Source: Bryobacterales bacterium (GTDB taxonomy: Bacteria > Acidobacteriota > Terriglobia > Bryobacterales > Bryobacteraceae). Taken from it: a DNA stretch of 64,000 nt. Below are positions 50,899 to 59,598 of this stretch, piece after piece. Under the pieces are notes generated by a model, which saw only the letters and a program-made list of their open reading frames with translations, searched no databases and had not been told where the DNA came from. Made by a program: the position numbers and the translations under genes. Position 1 is the first letter of the stretch. Each line of letters opens with the position of its first letter. Location: contig JAEUQC010000147.1 in NCBI GenBank assembly GCA_016789905.1, forward strand, positions 105,339-169,338, given 5' to 3'.

Positions 50899-53502
50899 CT
50901 ACTGCCGGATTGCCACCGTCACCCCAGCCGGGCTATCCACATTCCCAATCCGTACTACAATCGGCACCGCATTCCCAATCGGCGCTGTCGCCGGCACCCG
51001 TGCATTGATCTGGATTAGCCCTTGAATCAAACCCGGTGCCGCGCCCGCGTACACCACCGGCGCGTCCACGTTGTTGATCCGCACCGTCACCCGGCCCGCT
51101 GGAAACTGTGGCAGTGGCGTGCCCGTCAGCCGCCCCGTCTGCCCCGGCGGATTCGTCTGCCCGCCGCCGGTCGCGAAGATCTGGATAATCGAGGTCCGCT
51201 GCGCCCCGTTCGTTGTCCCGTTCAGCGAATTGTCCTGGTTCAATATCGCGCCTAGACCGGTGCCGCTCGCCGTCTGCGTGAATATCGCCGGCGCCGTCGG
51301 CGCCACCGAAACCTCCACTTCGTCCGACACCGCGCCCTGATACTCCACCCGCACCTTGGCCGACGTCTTCCCCTGCGCCTCATACGGCACAATCGCCGAA
51401 AGCTGCTTCTCGGTCGTGTAGATCATCGGCGCCGCCTGCCCGTCGAACAGCACCCGCGTCCGGCTCAGGTTGTCGGTGATTCCCAACCCGTCCCCAGTCA
51501 ACTCCAGCGTCTTAATCTCCGCCGGGCCCATCAGCGTTCCGTAGATCGTCACAATCTCACCCGGCGCCACCGCACCCCCGCGGAAACTCGCTGCATTCAG
51601 AATCCCGCCGCTCACTATGGTCGGCTTGGCCTGCCCCTGCACCACCGTAAACGAAACATCTCCCGTCACCCGCACGGAACCCGTCCGTTCCGCCCCGCTG
51701 AAGTTCGGCGTCAAAGTGAAGTCCACCGCTCCGCTTCCGTTGATGCTTGAAAACCCGGAAATCGAAATCCAAGAGTCCGGCGAACTCGGTGTCCACTGGC
51801 AACCCAGGCTCCCGTTCACATTAAACCGCCCACTAACCGCGCCTCCGCCCAGTGTGGCCCGCTGCGGACTCAGCGACACAGTACACCCGCCGCCCGTCTG
51901 CGTGATGTTGAACGTCAGATTCCCAATCCGGATCGCTCCCGTCCGGTTCTGCGCCGAAGGGTTCGCCGGTATTGAATAGTCCACTTGTCCATTCCCCGTG
52001 CCCGCCGCGCCCGCCGTCACCGTCACCCACGGCACCGTCGATTGCGCCGTCCACTGGCATGTCGACGTCACCGCAATCGAACCCTGGAACGCGTTCGAAG
52101 GCACGCCCGCGTTCGCCGTCGGGCTGATGGAAAGCTCGCAGTTGGCGCCCGCCTGTGTCACCGTGAACTGCCGGTTGCCAACGGTGATCACGCCCGTCCG
52201 CGCGCCCGGCGTCGTGTTCGCTGCCACCGCGAATGCCAGCGTCGCGTCCCCCCCTCCCGCCGCGGCGGAAGTAAAGGTGATCCAGCCCACGTTCGATACC
52301 GCCGTCCAGTTACAGCCCGTCACCACATCAATCTCAAAGCTCCCCGCGCCGCCCGTTGCCGGCACGTCCAGCGCCGTCGCCGAAATGTTCAAACTGCACG
52401 CCGCCCCATCCTGCGTCACCAGGAACGCCGTGCCGCCAATCGTGATCGACCCCGTCCGCTCTATTGGCGACGGGTTCGCGTCCGCCCGGAAGCTCAATGT
52501 CCCCGTTCCGCTCCCGCTCGTCGCGCTCGTAATGGTTAACCACGTCGCCGTGCTCGCGGCTGTCCATTGGCACGTCGTCGTCACCGTAAAGGTCCCCGCT
52601 CCGCCTATCGAGGTCACCCGCTGGCTTGAAGGGCTCAACGTATATGTACAGTTCCCGCCCTCCTGCTGCACCGTGAACGTCGCATCCCCCACCGTGATCC
52701 GCCCTGTCCGCGCTCCTGCCGTGTTATTCGCCGCCGCCGTCCAACTGATGGTCCCGTTCCCGGTCCCGGAAGAACCGACGGGAATCGTCAGCCAACTCGA
52801 ATCGCTCACCGCGTTCCGCACGCAACTCGAAACATTTGCCGTTACGGTGATCGAGCCCGATTCCGCTGACGACCGGATCTGCTGGAACGCCGGCGCAAGC
52901 GTAAAGCTGCACGCCGCCTGCTGCGTGATGTTCAGCGTGTCGTTGCCAACCGTGATCGTCCCCGTCCGCGACTCCTTCGTCGTATTCGGCTGCACGTTGT
53001 AGCTCAGCGATCCATTTCCCTGACCAGTACCGCTTACCGTAATCCACGTAACATTCGACGTGGCCGTCCACGGGCATTCCGCTGTCGTCGTCACCGTCGC
53101 TGTGCCCGGGCCGCCATCCGCGCCCACCGTCGCCGTCGCCGGTGTCACGCTATAACTGCACGCTATGCCCGATTGCGTCACCGTGAATGTAGCTAAACCA
53201 CTGTTGACGGTTATCGTGCCAACGCGTTGATTCGGCGATGGGTTAGCCTGCACCGAGTAGCCGATTGTAGATGGGTTCGCCGTTCCTCCGCCAAAGCTGA
53301 TGGTGATCCACGGAACGTTGCTCGCCGCGGACTTCGCGCAGTTTGTTGGATTCCCGGTAATGGTAAACGTGCCGTTGGAAGCCGTCGCCGCCGCAAACGC
53401 GCCGGTGTTATTCAGCGTCACCGAACTACACGTCTGCCCCCACGCGCCAAGCCCCAGGAACAGCCCCGCCACCACTACCCGTAAACTCATAACCAGTCTC
53501 AA
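50899..53502 (-). CDS. Secreted protein with seven BACON repeats and Solibacter C-terminal domain
   Basis: An 867-residue exported protein. After a signal peptide (MSLRVVVAGLFLGLGAWGQ) come seven repeats of about 85 residues (about 23-624), each with the BACON consensus: a Cys at the start, CxWTAxSNVxWIT in the middle, and RTGTITVGNxTFTVTQ at the end. BACON domains are Ig-like beta-sandwiches found in carbohydrate-binding surface proteins. The last 240 residues are the TIGR03437-type tail (ILNAASFRGGAVAPGEIVTIYG, then PGLIQGLIQINARVP). No catalytic motif is present. The start may be ATG at 53490 (MSLRVV) or 53502. The gene lies 15 bp downstream of cydB on the same strand. Confidence 0.92.
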   Translation of the reverse strand: MRLVMSLRVVVAGLFLGLGAWGQTCSSVTLNNTGAFAAATASNGTFTITGNPTNCAKSAASNVPWITISFGGGTANPSTIGYSVQANPSPNQRVGTITVNSGLATFTVTQSGIACSYSVTPATATVGADGGPGTATVTTTAECPWTATSNVTWITVSGTGQGNGSLSYNVQPNTTKESRTGTITVGNDTLNITQQAACSFTLAPAFQQIRSSAESGSITVTANVSSCVRNAVSDSSWLTIPVGSSGTGNGTISWTAAANNTAGARTGRITVGDATFTVQQEGGNCTYTLSPSSQRVTSIGGAGTFTVTTTCQWTAASTATWLTITSATSGSGTGTLSFRADANPSPIERTGSITIGGTAFLVTQDGAACSLNISATALDVPATGGAGSFEIDVVTGCNWTAVSNVGWITFTSAAAGGGDATLAFAVAANTTPGARTGVITVGNRQFTVTQAGANCELSISPTANAGVPSNAFQGSIAVTSTCQWTAQSTVPWVTVTAGAAGTGNGQVDYSIPANPSAQNRTGAIRIGNLTFNITQTGGGCTVSLSPQRATLGGGAVSGRFNVNGSLGCQWTPSSPDSWISISGFSSINGSGAVDFTLTPNFSGAERTGSVRVTGDVSFTVVQGQAKPTIVSGGILNAASFRGGAVAPGEIVTIYGTLMGPAEIKTLELTGDGLGITDNLSRTRVLFDGQAAPMIYTTEKQLSAIVPYEAQGKTSAKVRVEYQGAVSDEVEVSVAPTAPAIFTQTASGTGLGAILNQDNSLNGTTNGAQRTSIIQIFATGGGQTNPPGQTGRLTGTPLPQFPAGRVTVRINNVDAPVVYAGAAPGLIQGLIQINARVPATAPIGNAVPIVVRIGNVDSPAGVTVAIRQ
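51630..53435 (-). repeat. Seven tandem BACON-repeat coding units
   Basis: Protein-level tandem repeat within the gene above: seven units of about 255 bp. They diverge at DNA level, with the most conserved stretches around CWTAxSxVxWIT and RTGxITVGxxxFTVTQ. It is listed as a protein repeat and not as a DNA satellite. Confidence 0.85.
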
Positions 53503-53517
53503 ACCCCAGTGCGATCT

Positions 53518-54540
53518 TCAAGTTGCTGCCGGTTTGTCGACTTTTCCAGCGAACCGGCGGTACAAGAACGCCGCATAGCCGCAAGCAAGAAGAAATCCCG
53601 GAACCCACCATACTAGCCCGATTTGCAGGCCGTAGAGTGGTGCTGAGGCGTTATAGATGGTTAATCCCGGCCCGTCCACGCCGGGCAGCACACTCGGGTA
53701 GACACTGAACACCACGCTCGTCAGCATCCCCAGAATGTAGGCGCATGACCCATAGAACTTGTGCAGCGGCCGCGTCGCGTGGAACGCGCCGGCCAGTCCG
53801 CCCAGCGCCAGCAACGGGAACGTCGCGCCGGCCGGGCTACTGGCGAAATTCGAAAACAAACCCGGCCGCACCGAAACACTCGCGACCGTCACCAGCGCCG
53901 TCAAACCCAGCAAAACGAACCAAAGCCGCCGCGCCGCTGCCAGCGCCCGGCTTTCCATCGGTTCATGCGTCCGGTAGGCCACCCACAGCGCGCCGTGCTG
54001 TAGCAGCGCCGCAAACGCCAGAACCGCCACCAGCACGGTGTACCAATCCAGGATCCCCGGTGCGCCGGAGACCCGGAAGTCGGTCCAGAAGGGCAGGAAG
54101 AACTCGCCATTCGCGTCCAGCGGCACGCCGCGAACCACGTTGCCCAGCGCCGCTCCAAGAAAGATGGCCAGCAGCGCCGACGCCCCGGAGAACACCACGT
54201 CCCAGAACGGCGTCCACAGCGCATGGTGCATCATGTGGCGGCATTCAATCGCGATCCCGCGCAGAATCAGCAGCCAAAGCACCACCATTAAGGGCAAATA
54301 GAAACCACTAAAAGCACTCGCGTAGAGGGTTGGAAAGGCGAAATAGAGCGTCCCGCCGCCGGCCAGTAGCCAAACCTCATTGCCATCCCAAAACGGCCCG
54401 ATCGAGTCCAGAATCTGGTCCCGCTCCGCCTCCGTCTTGGCGAGGAACAAATGGAGAGCTCCCGCGCCCAAATCGAACCCATCCAGCAGCACGTAACCGG
54501 CAATGAGAATGGCCACTAGCCAGAACCAAAGGGTTTCCAT
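53518..54540 (-). CDS. cydB: Cytochrome bd ubiquinol oxidase subunit II
   Basis: A 340-residue membrane protein with about eight or nine helices. METLWFWLVAILIAGYVLLDGFDLGAGAL is the family N-terminus, with GPFWDGNEVWLL and LRGIAIECRH as further marks. Together with CydA it reduces oxygen to water with electrons from quinol without pumping protons. It starts 1 bp after the cydA stop, so the two are coupled. No small cydX-type gene was found after it; the BACON gene follows 15 bp downstream. Confidence 0.96.
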   Translation of the reverse strand: METLWFWLVAILIAGYVLLDGFDLGAGALHLFLAKTEAERDQILDSIGPFWDGNEVWLLAGGGTLYFAFPTLYASAFSGFYLPLMVVLWLLILRGIAIECRHMMHHALWTPFWDVVFSGASALLAIFLGAALGNVVRGVPLDANGEFFLPFWTDFRVSGAPGILDWYTVLVAVLAFAALLQHGALWVAYRTHEPMESRALAAARRLWFVLLGLTALVTVASVSVRPGLFSNFASSPAGATFPLLALGGLAGAFHATRPLHKFYGSCAYILGMLTSVVFSVYPSVLPGVDGPGLTIYNASAPLYGLQIGLVWWVPGFLLACGYAAFLYRRFAGKVDKPAAT

Positions 54541-54541
54541 G

Positions 54542-55867
54542 TCAGTGCGCCTCCCCGGGGCCCTTGGCCAGCTCGCGTTGAATCAGAAAGAAGAACAGCA
54601 TGCTCAGCAGGCCGTATAGGCCCATAAAGCCCAGCAGAGTGAACAGCGTATTGCCACTGGAGACGCGCGTCGAATAGCCGTCGGCCGTTCGCATCAGGCC
54701 ATAGATCAGCCATGGCTGCCGGCCAAGCTCGGCGGTCATCCATCCTGCGGTGTTGGCGATGTAGGGCAGCGGGAAGCAGAGCAGCAGCGCCCACAGAACA
54801 GGCTTCGACGTGTAGAGCCGCTTCAGCCGCAACAGCAGGAACGCCAGCAGCCCCAGGCCAATGAACAGCGTCCCCAGGCCCACCATGATGTGGAACGAGT
54901 AGTAGAGCAGCGGGATGTTATCGGGCCACTGGTCGCGTGGGACTTCGTTCAGGCCCTTCACCTCCGCGTTCCATCGCCCGTAGCTGATGAAACTCAGCAC
55001 CCGCGGCAGCGTGATGGGGTTGTCGATCCGCTGGTTCTCCACGTCGGGCTGGCCGATCACGTTCAGCCCGGCGCCGGACTTGGTGTCGAAGTGTCCCTCC
55101 ATAGCGGCCAGGGTCACCGGCTGATACTCCGCTACCATCTTGCCCTGCAAATCCCCAGTGGGGAATGCGGCGATAACAGCCGAGACCGCGAACGCCGGAA
55201 CGCCAACTTGCAGGAACAAGCGGCCGTAATCGGCGTGCTTGTTTGAGAGCACGTAGAACGCCCCTACGGCGCACATGGCGGCGGAGGCGGTGACCACCGA
55301 ACCGGTCATGTTATGCGCGTACTGGACGTAGGTCCACGGGTTCAGCAGGAAGGCCGCCAGGCTGTCGAGAATGATCTCGCCCTTCGGTCCAATGCGATGG
55401 CCAACGGGATGCTGCATCCAGGCATCGGTGGCGATGATGAAGAAGCCGCTCAACCAGGACCCGAGAAAGACGCAGAGGGAGGCGAGCCAGTGGATCTTCG
55501 GCCCCACCTTCTCGCGCCCATAGAGCAGGATGCCCAGAAACGTCGATTCCAGGAAGAACGAGTACATCCCCTCCATGGCCAGCGTCTGGCCGATGACGCC
55601 GCCGGCGGCCTTCGAGAACCGCGACCAATTGGTGCCGAACTGAAACTCCATCGGGATGCCGGTCACAACTCCCATCGCGAAGTTGATGCCAAAGATCTTG
55701 ATCCAGAACCGCGCGGCGTCCTCGTAGAACGGGTTTCCGGTGCGCAGGGCCTGCGTCTTCATGATGAAGATCAGAAGCGCCAGGCCCATGGTCAATTGCG
55801 GGAACAGATAATGGTAGGTGATTGTAAACGCAAAGTGCAGTCTATGTAGCCCGAGGGCGGAATCCAT
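54542..55867 (-). CDS. cydA: Cytochrome bd ubiquinol oxidase subunit I
   Basis: A 441-residue haem-bearing subunit. The haem-ligand His lies in LHFAFTITYHY at the N-terminus, another in QYAHNMTG, and GRQPWLIYG is the conserved C-terminal motif. The quinone loop (YQPVTLAAMEGHFDTKSG and following) is short, as in CIO-type oxidases, which are often cyanide-tolerant. The enzyme gives high-affinity respiration at low oxygen. It is part of the minus-strand run behind the RND pump: the DUF2892 gene ends 8 bp upstream of its start. Confidence 0.96.
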   Translation of the reverse strand: MDSALGLHRLHFAFTITYHYLFPQLTMGLALLIFIMKTQALRTGNPFYEDAARFWIKIFGINFAMGVVTGIPMEFQFGTNWSRFSKAAGGVIGQTLAMEGMYSFFLESTFLGILLYGREKVGPKIHWLASLCVFLGSWLSGFFIIATDAWMQHPVGHRIGPKGEIILDSLAAFLLNPWTYVQYAHNMTGSVVTASAAMCAVGAFYVLSNKHADYGRLFLQVGVPAFAVSAVIAAFPTGDLQGKMVAEYQPVTLAAMEGHFDTKSGAGLNVIGQPDVENQRIDNPITLPRVLSFISYGRWNAEVKGLNEVPRDQWPDNIPLLYYSFHIMVGLGTLFIGLGLLAFLLLRLKRLYTSKPVLWALLLCFPLPYIANTAGWMTAELGRQPWLIYGLMRTADGYSTRVSSGNTLFTLLGFMGLYGLLSMLFFFLIQRELAKGPGEAH

Positions 55868-55875
55868 TCATTCTC

Positions 55876-56061
55876 CTAGCGGTAGCCAAGTTTTCTGAGG
55901 ACAGTCATCATCGGACACCAATTGGTGAAGGCGGACTGGAACAGGTTCAGGCCGACGAAGGCGGTGAAGAAGTACCAGTTGGGATCTACGAAATAGCCGA
56001 GGGCAACGCTGCCCATTACAACGACGCCAGCTATAAGGCGTAGGGTGCGTTCAAGTGTCAT
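55876..56061 (-). CDS. DUF2892/YgaP-like small membrane protein
   Basis: A 61-residue protein with two hydrophobic segments, MTLERTLRLIAGVVVMGSVALGYF and WYFFTAFVGLNLFQSAFT, and NWCPMMTVLRKLG at the end. This is the DUF2892 family, seen fused to or next to rhodanese-like sulfurtransferases, with a Cys-Pro pair that may handle sulfur. Its ATG overlaps the RND stop (ATGA). Role here unknown; it bridges the efflux and oxidase genes. Confidence 0.85.
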   Translation of the reverse strand: MTLERTLRLIAGVVVMGSVALGYFVDPNWYFFTAFVGLNLFQSAFTNWCPMMTVLRKLGYR

Positions 56062-59000
56062 TGTTTCAGGTCTCCTCTGCGGTTGGCAATGAAGTACAGG
56101 ATGGGCACCGTGACGCGAGAGAGCATCAGCGATGCGATTTCGCCGGCCATCAGCGAGATGGCCAGGCCTTGGAAAATGGGGTCGAACAGGATGACCAGGC
56201 TGCCGGCGACGACGGCGGCGGCGGTGAGCATCATGGGCCGGAAACGAACCGCGCCAGCGTCGATGACGGCCTGATCAAGCGGCATTCCTTCGCGCCGCCG
56301 CAATTCGATGAAGTCGACAAGGATGATGGAGTTGCGGACAACGATCCCGGCGCCGGCGATGAAGCCGATCATGCTGGTGGCCGTGAAGAAGGCGCTGAGC
56401 AACCCGTGCGCCGGCAGGATGCCGACGAGCGAGAACGGAATGGCGGCCATGATCAATAGCGGCGTCAGGAAGCTTTCAAACCAGCCGACGACGAGGATGT
56501 AGATGAGGACCAGCACGGCGGCGAAGGCAATGCCCAGGTCGCGGAACACCTCATAGGTGATGTGCCATTCGCCGTCCCACTTCATGGCGTAGCGGCGGTC
56601 GCTTTCCGGCTGCGCGGCGGTGTACTGCTCGATGGCGTAGCCGCCCCCGGTGTTGATCTTCTCGATCTGCGGACCGAGATCGAGGATGGCGTAGACGGGG
56701 CTTTCGACGACGCCGGCTACATCGGCGGTGACGTAGGTCACCGGCATGAGGTTCTTGCGATAGATGGCCTTGTCGGCGATGCCCTCTTCGACGGTGACGA
56801 TCTCACTGAGCGCGACGCCATTGACGCGGAGCGAAAGGAACGTCTCCGGGCGGGCGCGCGCAGCGCGGTCGAACCGTAACTGGATCGGGATGTCCTCCCG
56901 GGAATCGGAGTCGTGCAGCAGGCCGGCGGTGTGGCCGGCCGAGGCCAACTCCAGCGTCCGGGCCAGCATTTCGGCGGTGACGCCATTGGCGGCGGCCTTG
57001 TTCTCATCGATGCGGTAGCGGCGGCGCGGTTGGTCGTCTTCGCCGTACCAGTCAACGTCCACGACGCCCTTGGTGTTCTCAAAGATTCGCATGATCTCGC
57101 GGGCGATCCGGTCGCGGCCGGCGGCATCGGGGCCGTAGACTTCGGCGACCAGCGTCTGGAGCACCGGTGGGCCCGGCGGCACTTCCGCCACCTGGATGCG
57201 GGCGTTGTACTGCTTGGCGATGGGCAGCAGGCGCTGACGCATCTGGCGGGCAATGGCATGGCTGTCGGTCTTGCGGTCGTGTTTGTTCAGCAGGTTGATC
57301 TGGAGGTCCGCCATGTGGGGGCCGGAGCGCAGGAAGTAGTGGCGCACAAGGCCGTTGAAGTTATACGGCGATGCCGTACCGGTGTAGGTCTGAATGTCGG
57401 TGACCTCGGGCTGCTCAAGCGCCGCATCAGCCAGGGCGCGGGCCGTGCGGGCGGTGTCTTCGAGCGCCGTGCCTTCGGGCATGTTGATGATCACCTGGAA
57501 CTCGCTCTTGTTATCGAAGGGGAGCATCTTCACTTCAACGAACTTGATGTAGACCAGGCCGCAGGCGCCGAGCAGCATGACCGCGACCGCGGCCAGAAAC
57601 GACCAGCGGAAGAAGGAGAGGTGAATGAGCTTGTCCATCCACTGGCGGTAGAGCAGCGTGAGCTTGTCTTCCTTGTCCGAGTGGCCGTGGCCGTCGGTCT
57701 TCAGCAGCCGCACGGTGGCCCATGGTGTGACGAGGAACGCGACCAGTAGCGAGAACACCATGGCCGCCGTGGCGCCAACGGGGATGGGGCGCATATAAGG
57801 CCCCATGAGGCCGCCGACGAAAGCCATCGGCAGGATCGCAGCGATGACGGTGAGCGTGGCGAGAATGGTGGGGTTGCCGACTTCATCGACCGCCTCGATC
57901 GTGATGTCGGTGAGGGACCGGCCGGCATTGACCTCCATGCGGGCGTGGCGGACGACGTTTTCGACGATAACGATGGCGTCGTCGACCAGGATGCCGATGG
58001 AGAAGATCAGGGCGAAGAGGGTGATGCGATTGAGCGTGTAGCCGTAGAGGTAGAAGACCGTGAGGGTGAGGGCGAGCGTGACCGGGATGGCGACGAAGAC
58101 GATGCCCGATTCGCGGATGCCGAGTGTGATTCCGATAAGCAGCGTCACCGAGAAGATGGCGATGGCCATGTGGAAAAGCAGCTCATTGGACTTTTCGGCG
58201 GCGGTTTCGCCGTAATGGCGGGTGATGGAAAGCTCGACGCCCGAGGGCAGAAGAGTGGGCTTCATGCCCTCGATGCGGCGGAGCACCTGGCTCGCCACCT
58301 CGATCGCGTTCGTGCTCTTGCGCTTGGCGACGGAGAGGGTGACGGCGGATTCGAACTGGCGGTTGCGGCCGGCGTACTGGACAATCTGAGTGGCTTCGGC
58401 GCCTTCGTCGGTAACGGTGGCGACGTCTTCCAGATACACCGGATTGCCACCGGGACTGGCGATGACGATGCGACGGGCATCGGCCGCGGAGTGGAAGAAG
58501 CGGCCGGCTTCGAGCAGGATCTCGCGGCGGTTTTCGACGACGCGGCCGGCGGGGATGCGCTGGTTGGCGCGGGCCAGGGCGCCTTCCACCTGGAGCGGTG
58601 AGAGCCCGCGGGCGGAGAGGCGCGCGGCGTCGAGGGTTACGCGGAGTTCGCGCCGCCGGCCGCCGAGGAGCTTCACTTCGGAGACATCGGGGGTCTGCGC
58701 GATGGTGTCCTGCAACTGGGCGGCGATTTGGCGGAGCGCGGCGTCGTCGTATTTAGCTGAGTGGACCGTGACGGCGAGGATGGGCACGTCGTCAATGGCG
58801 CGAGGCTTGACGATGGGGGGCGTGGCGCCGGGCGGAATGCGGTCGAAGTTGGCTTGGAGCTTCTGGTTTAGATTGACGATGGAGCGTTCGTAGTCCTCGC
58901 CAACCTTGAAGCGGACGATGAGCATAGAGCCGCCCGGCTGGGAGGTGGAGTAGATGTACTCGACGCCGGGGATCTCCCAGACCAGCTTTTCCATGGGGCT

Positions 59001-59219
59001 GGTGACGCGCTGCTCCACCTCGGCGGGCGTGGCGCCGGGCATGCCGACGAAGACATCGACCATGGGGACGATGATTTGGGGCTCTTCTTCGCGGGGGAGC
59101 TTCATGACGGCGAAAGCGCCGGCGCCGAGTGAGGCGATGATGAAGAGCGGGGTGAGTTTGGAGTGGATCCAGGCGGCGGCCATGCGGCCGGCGATGCCCA
59201 GTTGTCTATCGTTGCTCAT
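56058..59219 (-). CDS. RND efflux transporter permease
   Basis: A 1053-residue inner-membrane pump of the HAE/CzcA-related RND superfamily. Recognisable are the N-terminal WIHSKLTPLFIIASLGAGAF helix, FVGMPGATPAEVEQRVTSPME in the porter domain, the proton-relay helix ILVDDAIVIVENVVRHAR with two adjacent Asp, and FVGGLMGPYMRPIPVGATAA. It exports drugs, metals or lipids using proton flow, with the membrane-fusion lipoprotein and TolC-like protein encoded upstream. Starts 14 bp inside the uncertain 130-codon frame, and is followed by the DUF2892 gene with an ATGA overlap. Substrate unknown: the porter sequence does not fit well with heavy-metal or classical drug members. Confidence 0.95.
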   Translation of the reverse strand: MSNDRQLGIAGRMAAAWIHSKLTPLFIIASLGAGAFAVMKLPREEEPQIIVPMVDVFVGMPGATPAEVEQRVTSPMEKLVWEIPGVEYIYSTSQPGGSMLIVRFKVGEDYERSIVNLNQKLQANFDRIPPGATPPIVKPRAIDDVPILAVTVHSAKYDDAALRQIAAQLQDTIAQTPDVSEVKLLGGRRRELRVTLDAARLSARGLSPLQVEGALARANQRIPAGRVVENRREILLEAGRFFHSAADARRIVIASPGGNPVYLEDVATVTDEGAEATQIVQYAGRNRQFESAVTLSVAKRKSTNAIEVASQVLRRIEGMKPTLLPSGVELSITRHYGETAAEKSNELLFHMAIAIFSVTLLIGITLGIRESGIVFVAIPVTLALTLTVFYLYGYTLNRITLFALIFSIGILVDDAIVIVENVVRHARMEVNAGRSLTDITIEAVDEVGNPTILATLTVIAAILPMAFVGGLMGPYMRPIPVGATAAMVFSLLVAFLVTPWATVRLLKTDGHGHSDKEDKLTLLYRQWMDKLIHLSFFRWSFLAAVAVMLLGACGLVYIKFVEVKMLPFDNKSEFQVIINMPEGTALEDTARTARALADAALEQPEVTDIQTYTGTASPYNFNGLVRHYFLRSGPHMADLQINLLNKHDRKTDSHAIARQMRQRLLPIAKQYNARIQVAEVPPGPPVLQTLVAEVYGPDAAGRDRIAREIMRIFENTKGVVDVDWYGEDDQPRRRYRIDENKAAANGVTAEMLARTLELASAGHTAGLLHDSDSREDIPIQLRFDRAARARPETFLSLRVNGVALSEIVTVEEGIADKAIYRKNLMPVTYVTADVAGVVESPVYAILDLGPQIEKINTGGGYAIEQYTAAQPESDRRYAMKWDGEWHITYEVFRDLGIAFAAVLVLIYILVVGWFESFLTPLLIMAAIPFSLVGILPAHGLLSAFFTATSMIGFIAGAGIVVRNSIILVDFIELRRREGMPLDQAVIDAGAVRFRPMMLTAAAVVAGSLVILFDPIFQGLAISLMAGEIASLMLSRVTVPILYFIANRRGDLKQ

Positions 59220-59598
59220 TGGTTGACCTCAATACCGGCGACGATGCGGGGGAATGGTCTGCGCTTTGGAGCGTGTCCCGGCGGGCGGCGGTGTTGCATG
59301 TCGGTTGTTGGGCGGGCTTCCGCGTGGCTTGGGACATGCTGAAGCAATTCCCGGCGGGGTATTTGTGTTGCATGTGGGGTTTCCCCGGCGAGCGGTTTGT
59401 GGCGGAGTTATAGATGAGCCCGGCCACCGGCGGCGCCGGATGGCGCAACCTGTAACCTGCCGTGGGGTACGGATTTGCTACGAAGTACGGGAAAGCGGGG
59501 ACACCTGGTGCGTGTCGGGTGCCGCGTGGGCCGGGCGGCGGGGTTACGGACCAGCAAGTCCTGGCGGGAGTTTGGGATTTGAAGGTTTCGCCGCTCAT
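59206..59598 (-). CDS. Uncertain 130-codon frame between membrane-fusion and RND genes
   Basis: An open frame of 130 codons filling the whole 375 bp gap between the membrane-fusion gene and the pump gene. It starts with an ATG that overlaps the stop of the membrane-fusion gene (ATGA) and ends 14 bp inside the pump gene, which is the layout of a real operon gene. However the product is rich in Pro, Thr, Ser, Asn and Arg, has no hydrophobic segment, no signal peptide and no family I know, and its third-position GC is lower than that of its neighbours. It may be a spurious frame across a spacer with direct repeats. Confidence 0.25.
   Translation of the reverse strand: MSGETFKSQTPARTCWSVTPPPGPRGTRHAPGVPAFPYFVANPYPTAGYRLRHPAPPVAGLIYNSATNRSPGKPHMQHKYPAGNCFSMSQATRKPAQQPTCNTAARRDTLQSADHSPASSPVLRSTNEQR
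59291..59375. repeat. Pair of direct repeats GTGTTGCATGT
   Basis: The 11-base sequence GTGTTGCATGT occurs at 59291-59301 and 59365-59375, 74 bp apart, inside the gap between two operon genes. The surrounding sequence is not otherwise similar. It could be a remnant of a small mobile or repetitive sequence or a protein-binding pair. Confidence 0.5.

Noticed and set aside
50899..53502. CRISPR-like or satellite repeat
   Set aside because: The repetition is at protein level (BACON units of about 85 residues) and is diverged in DNA; there are no identical direct repeats with unique spacers.
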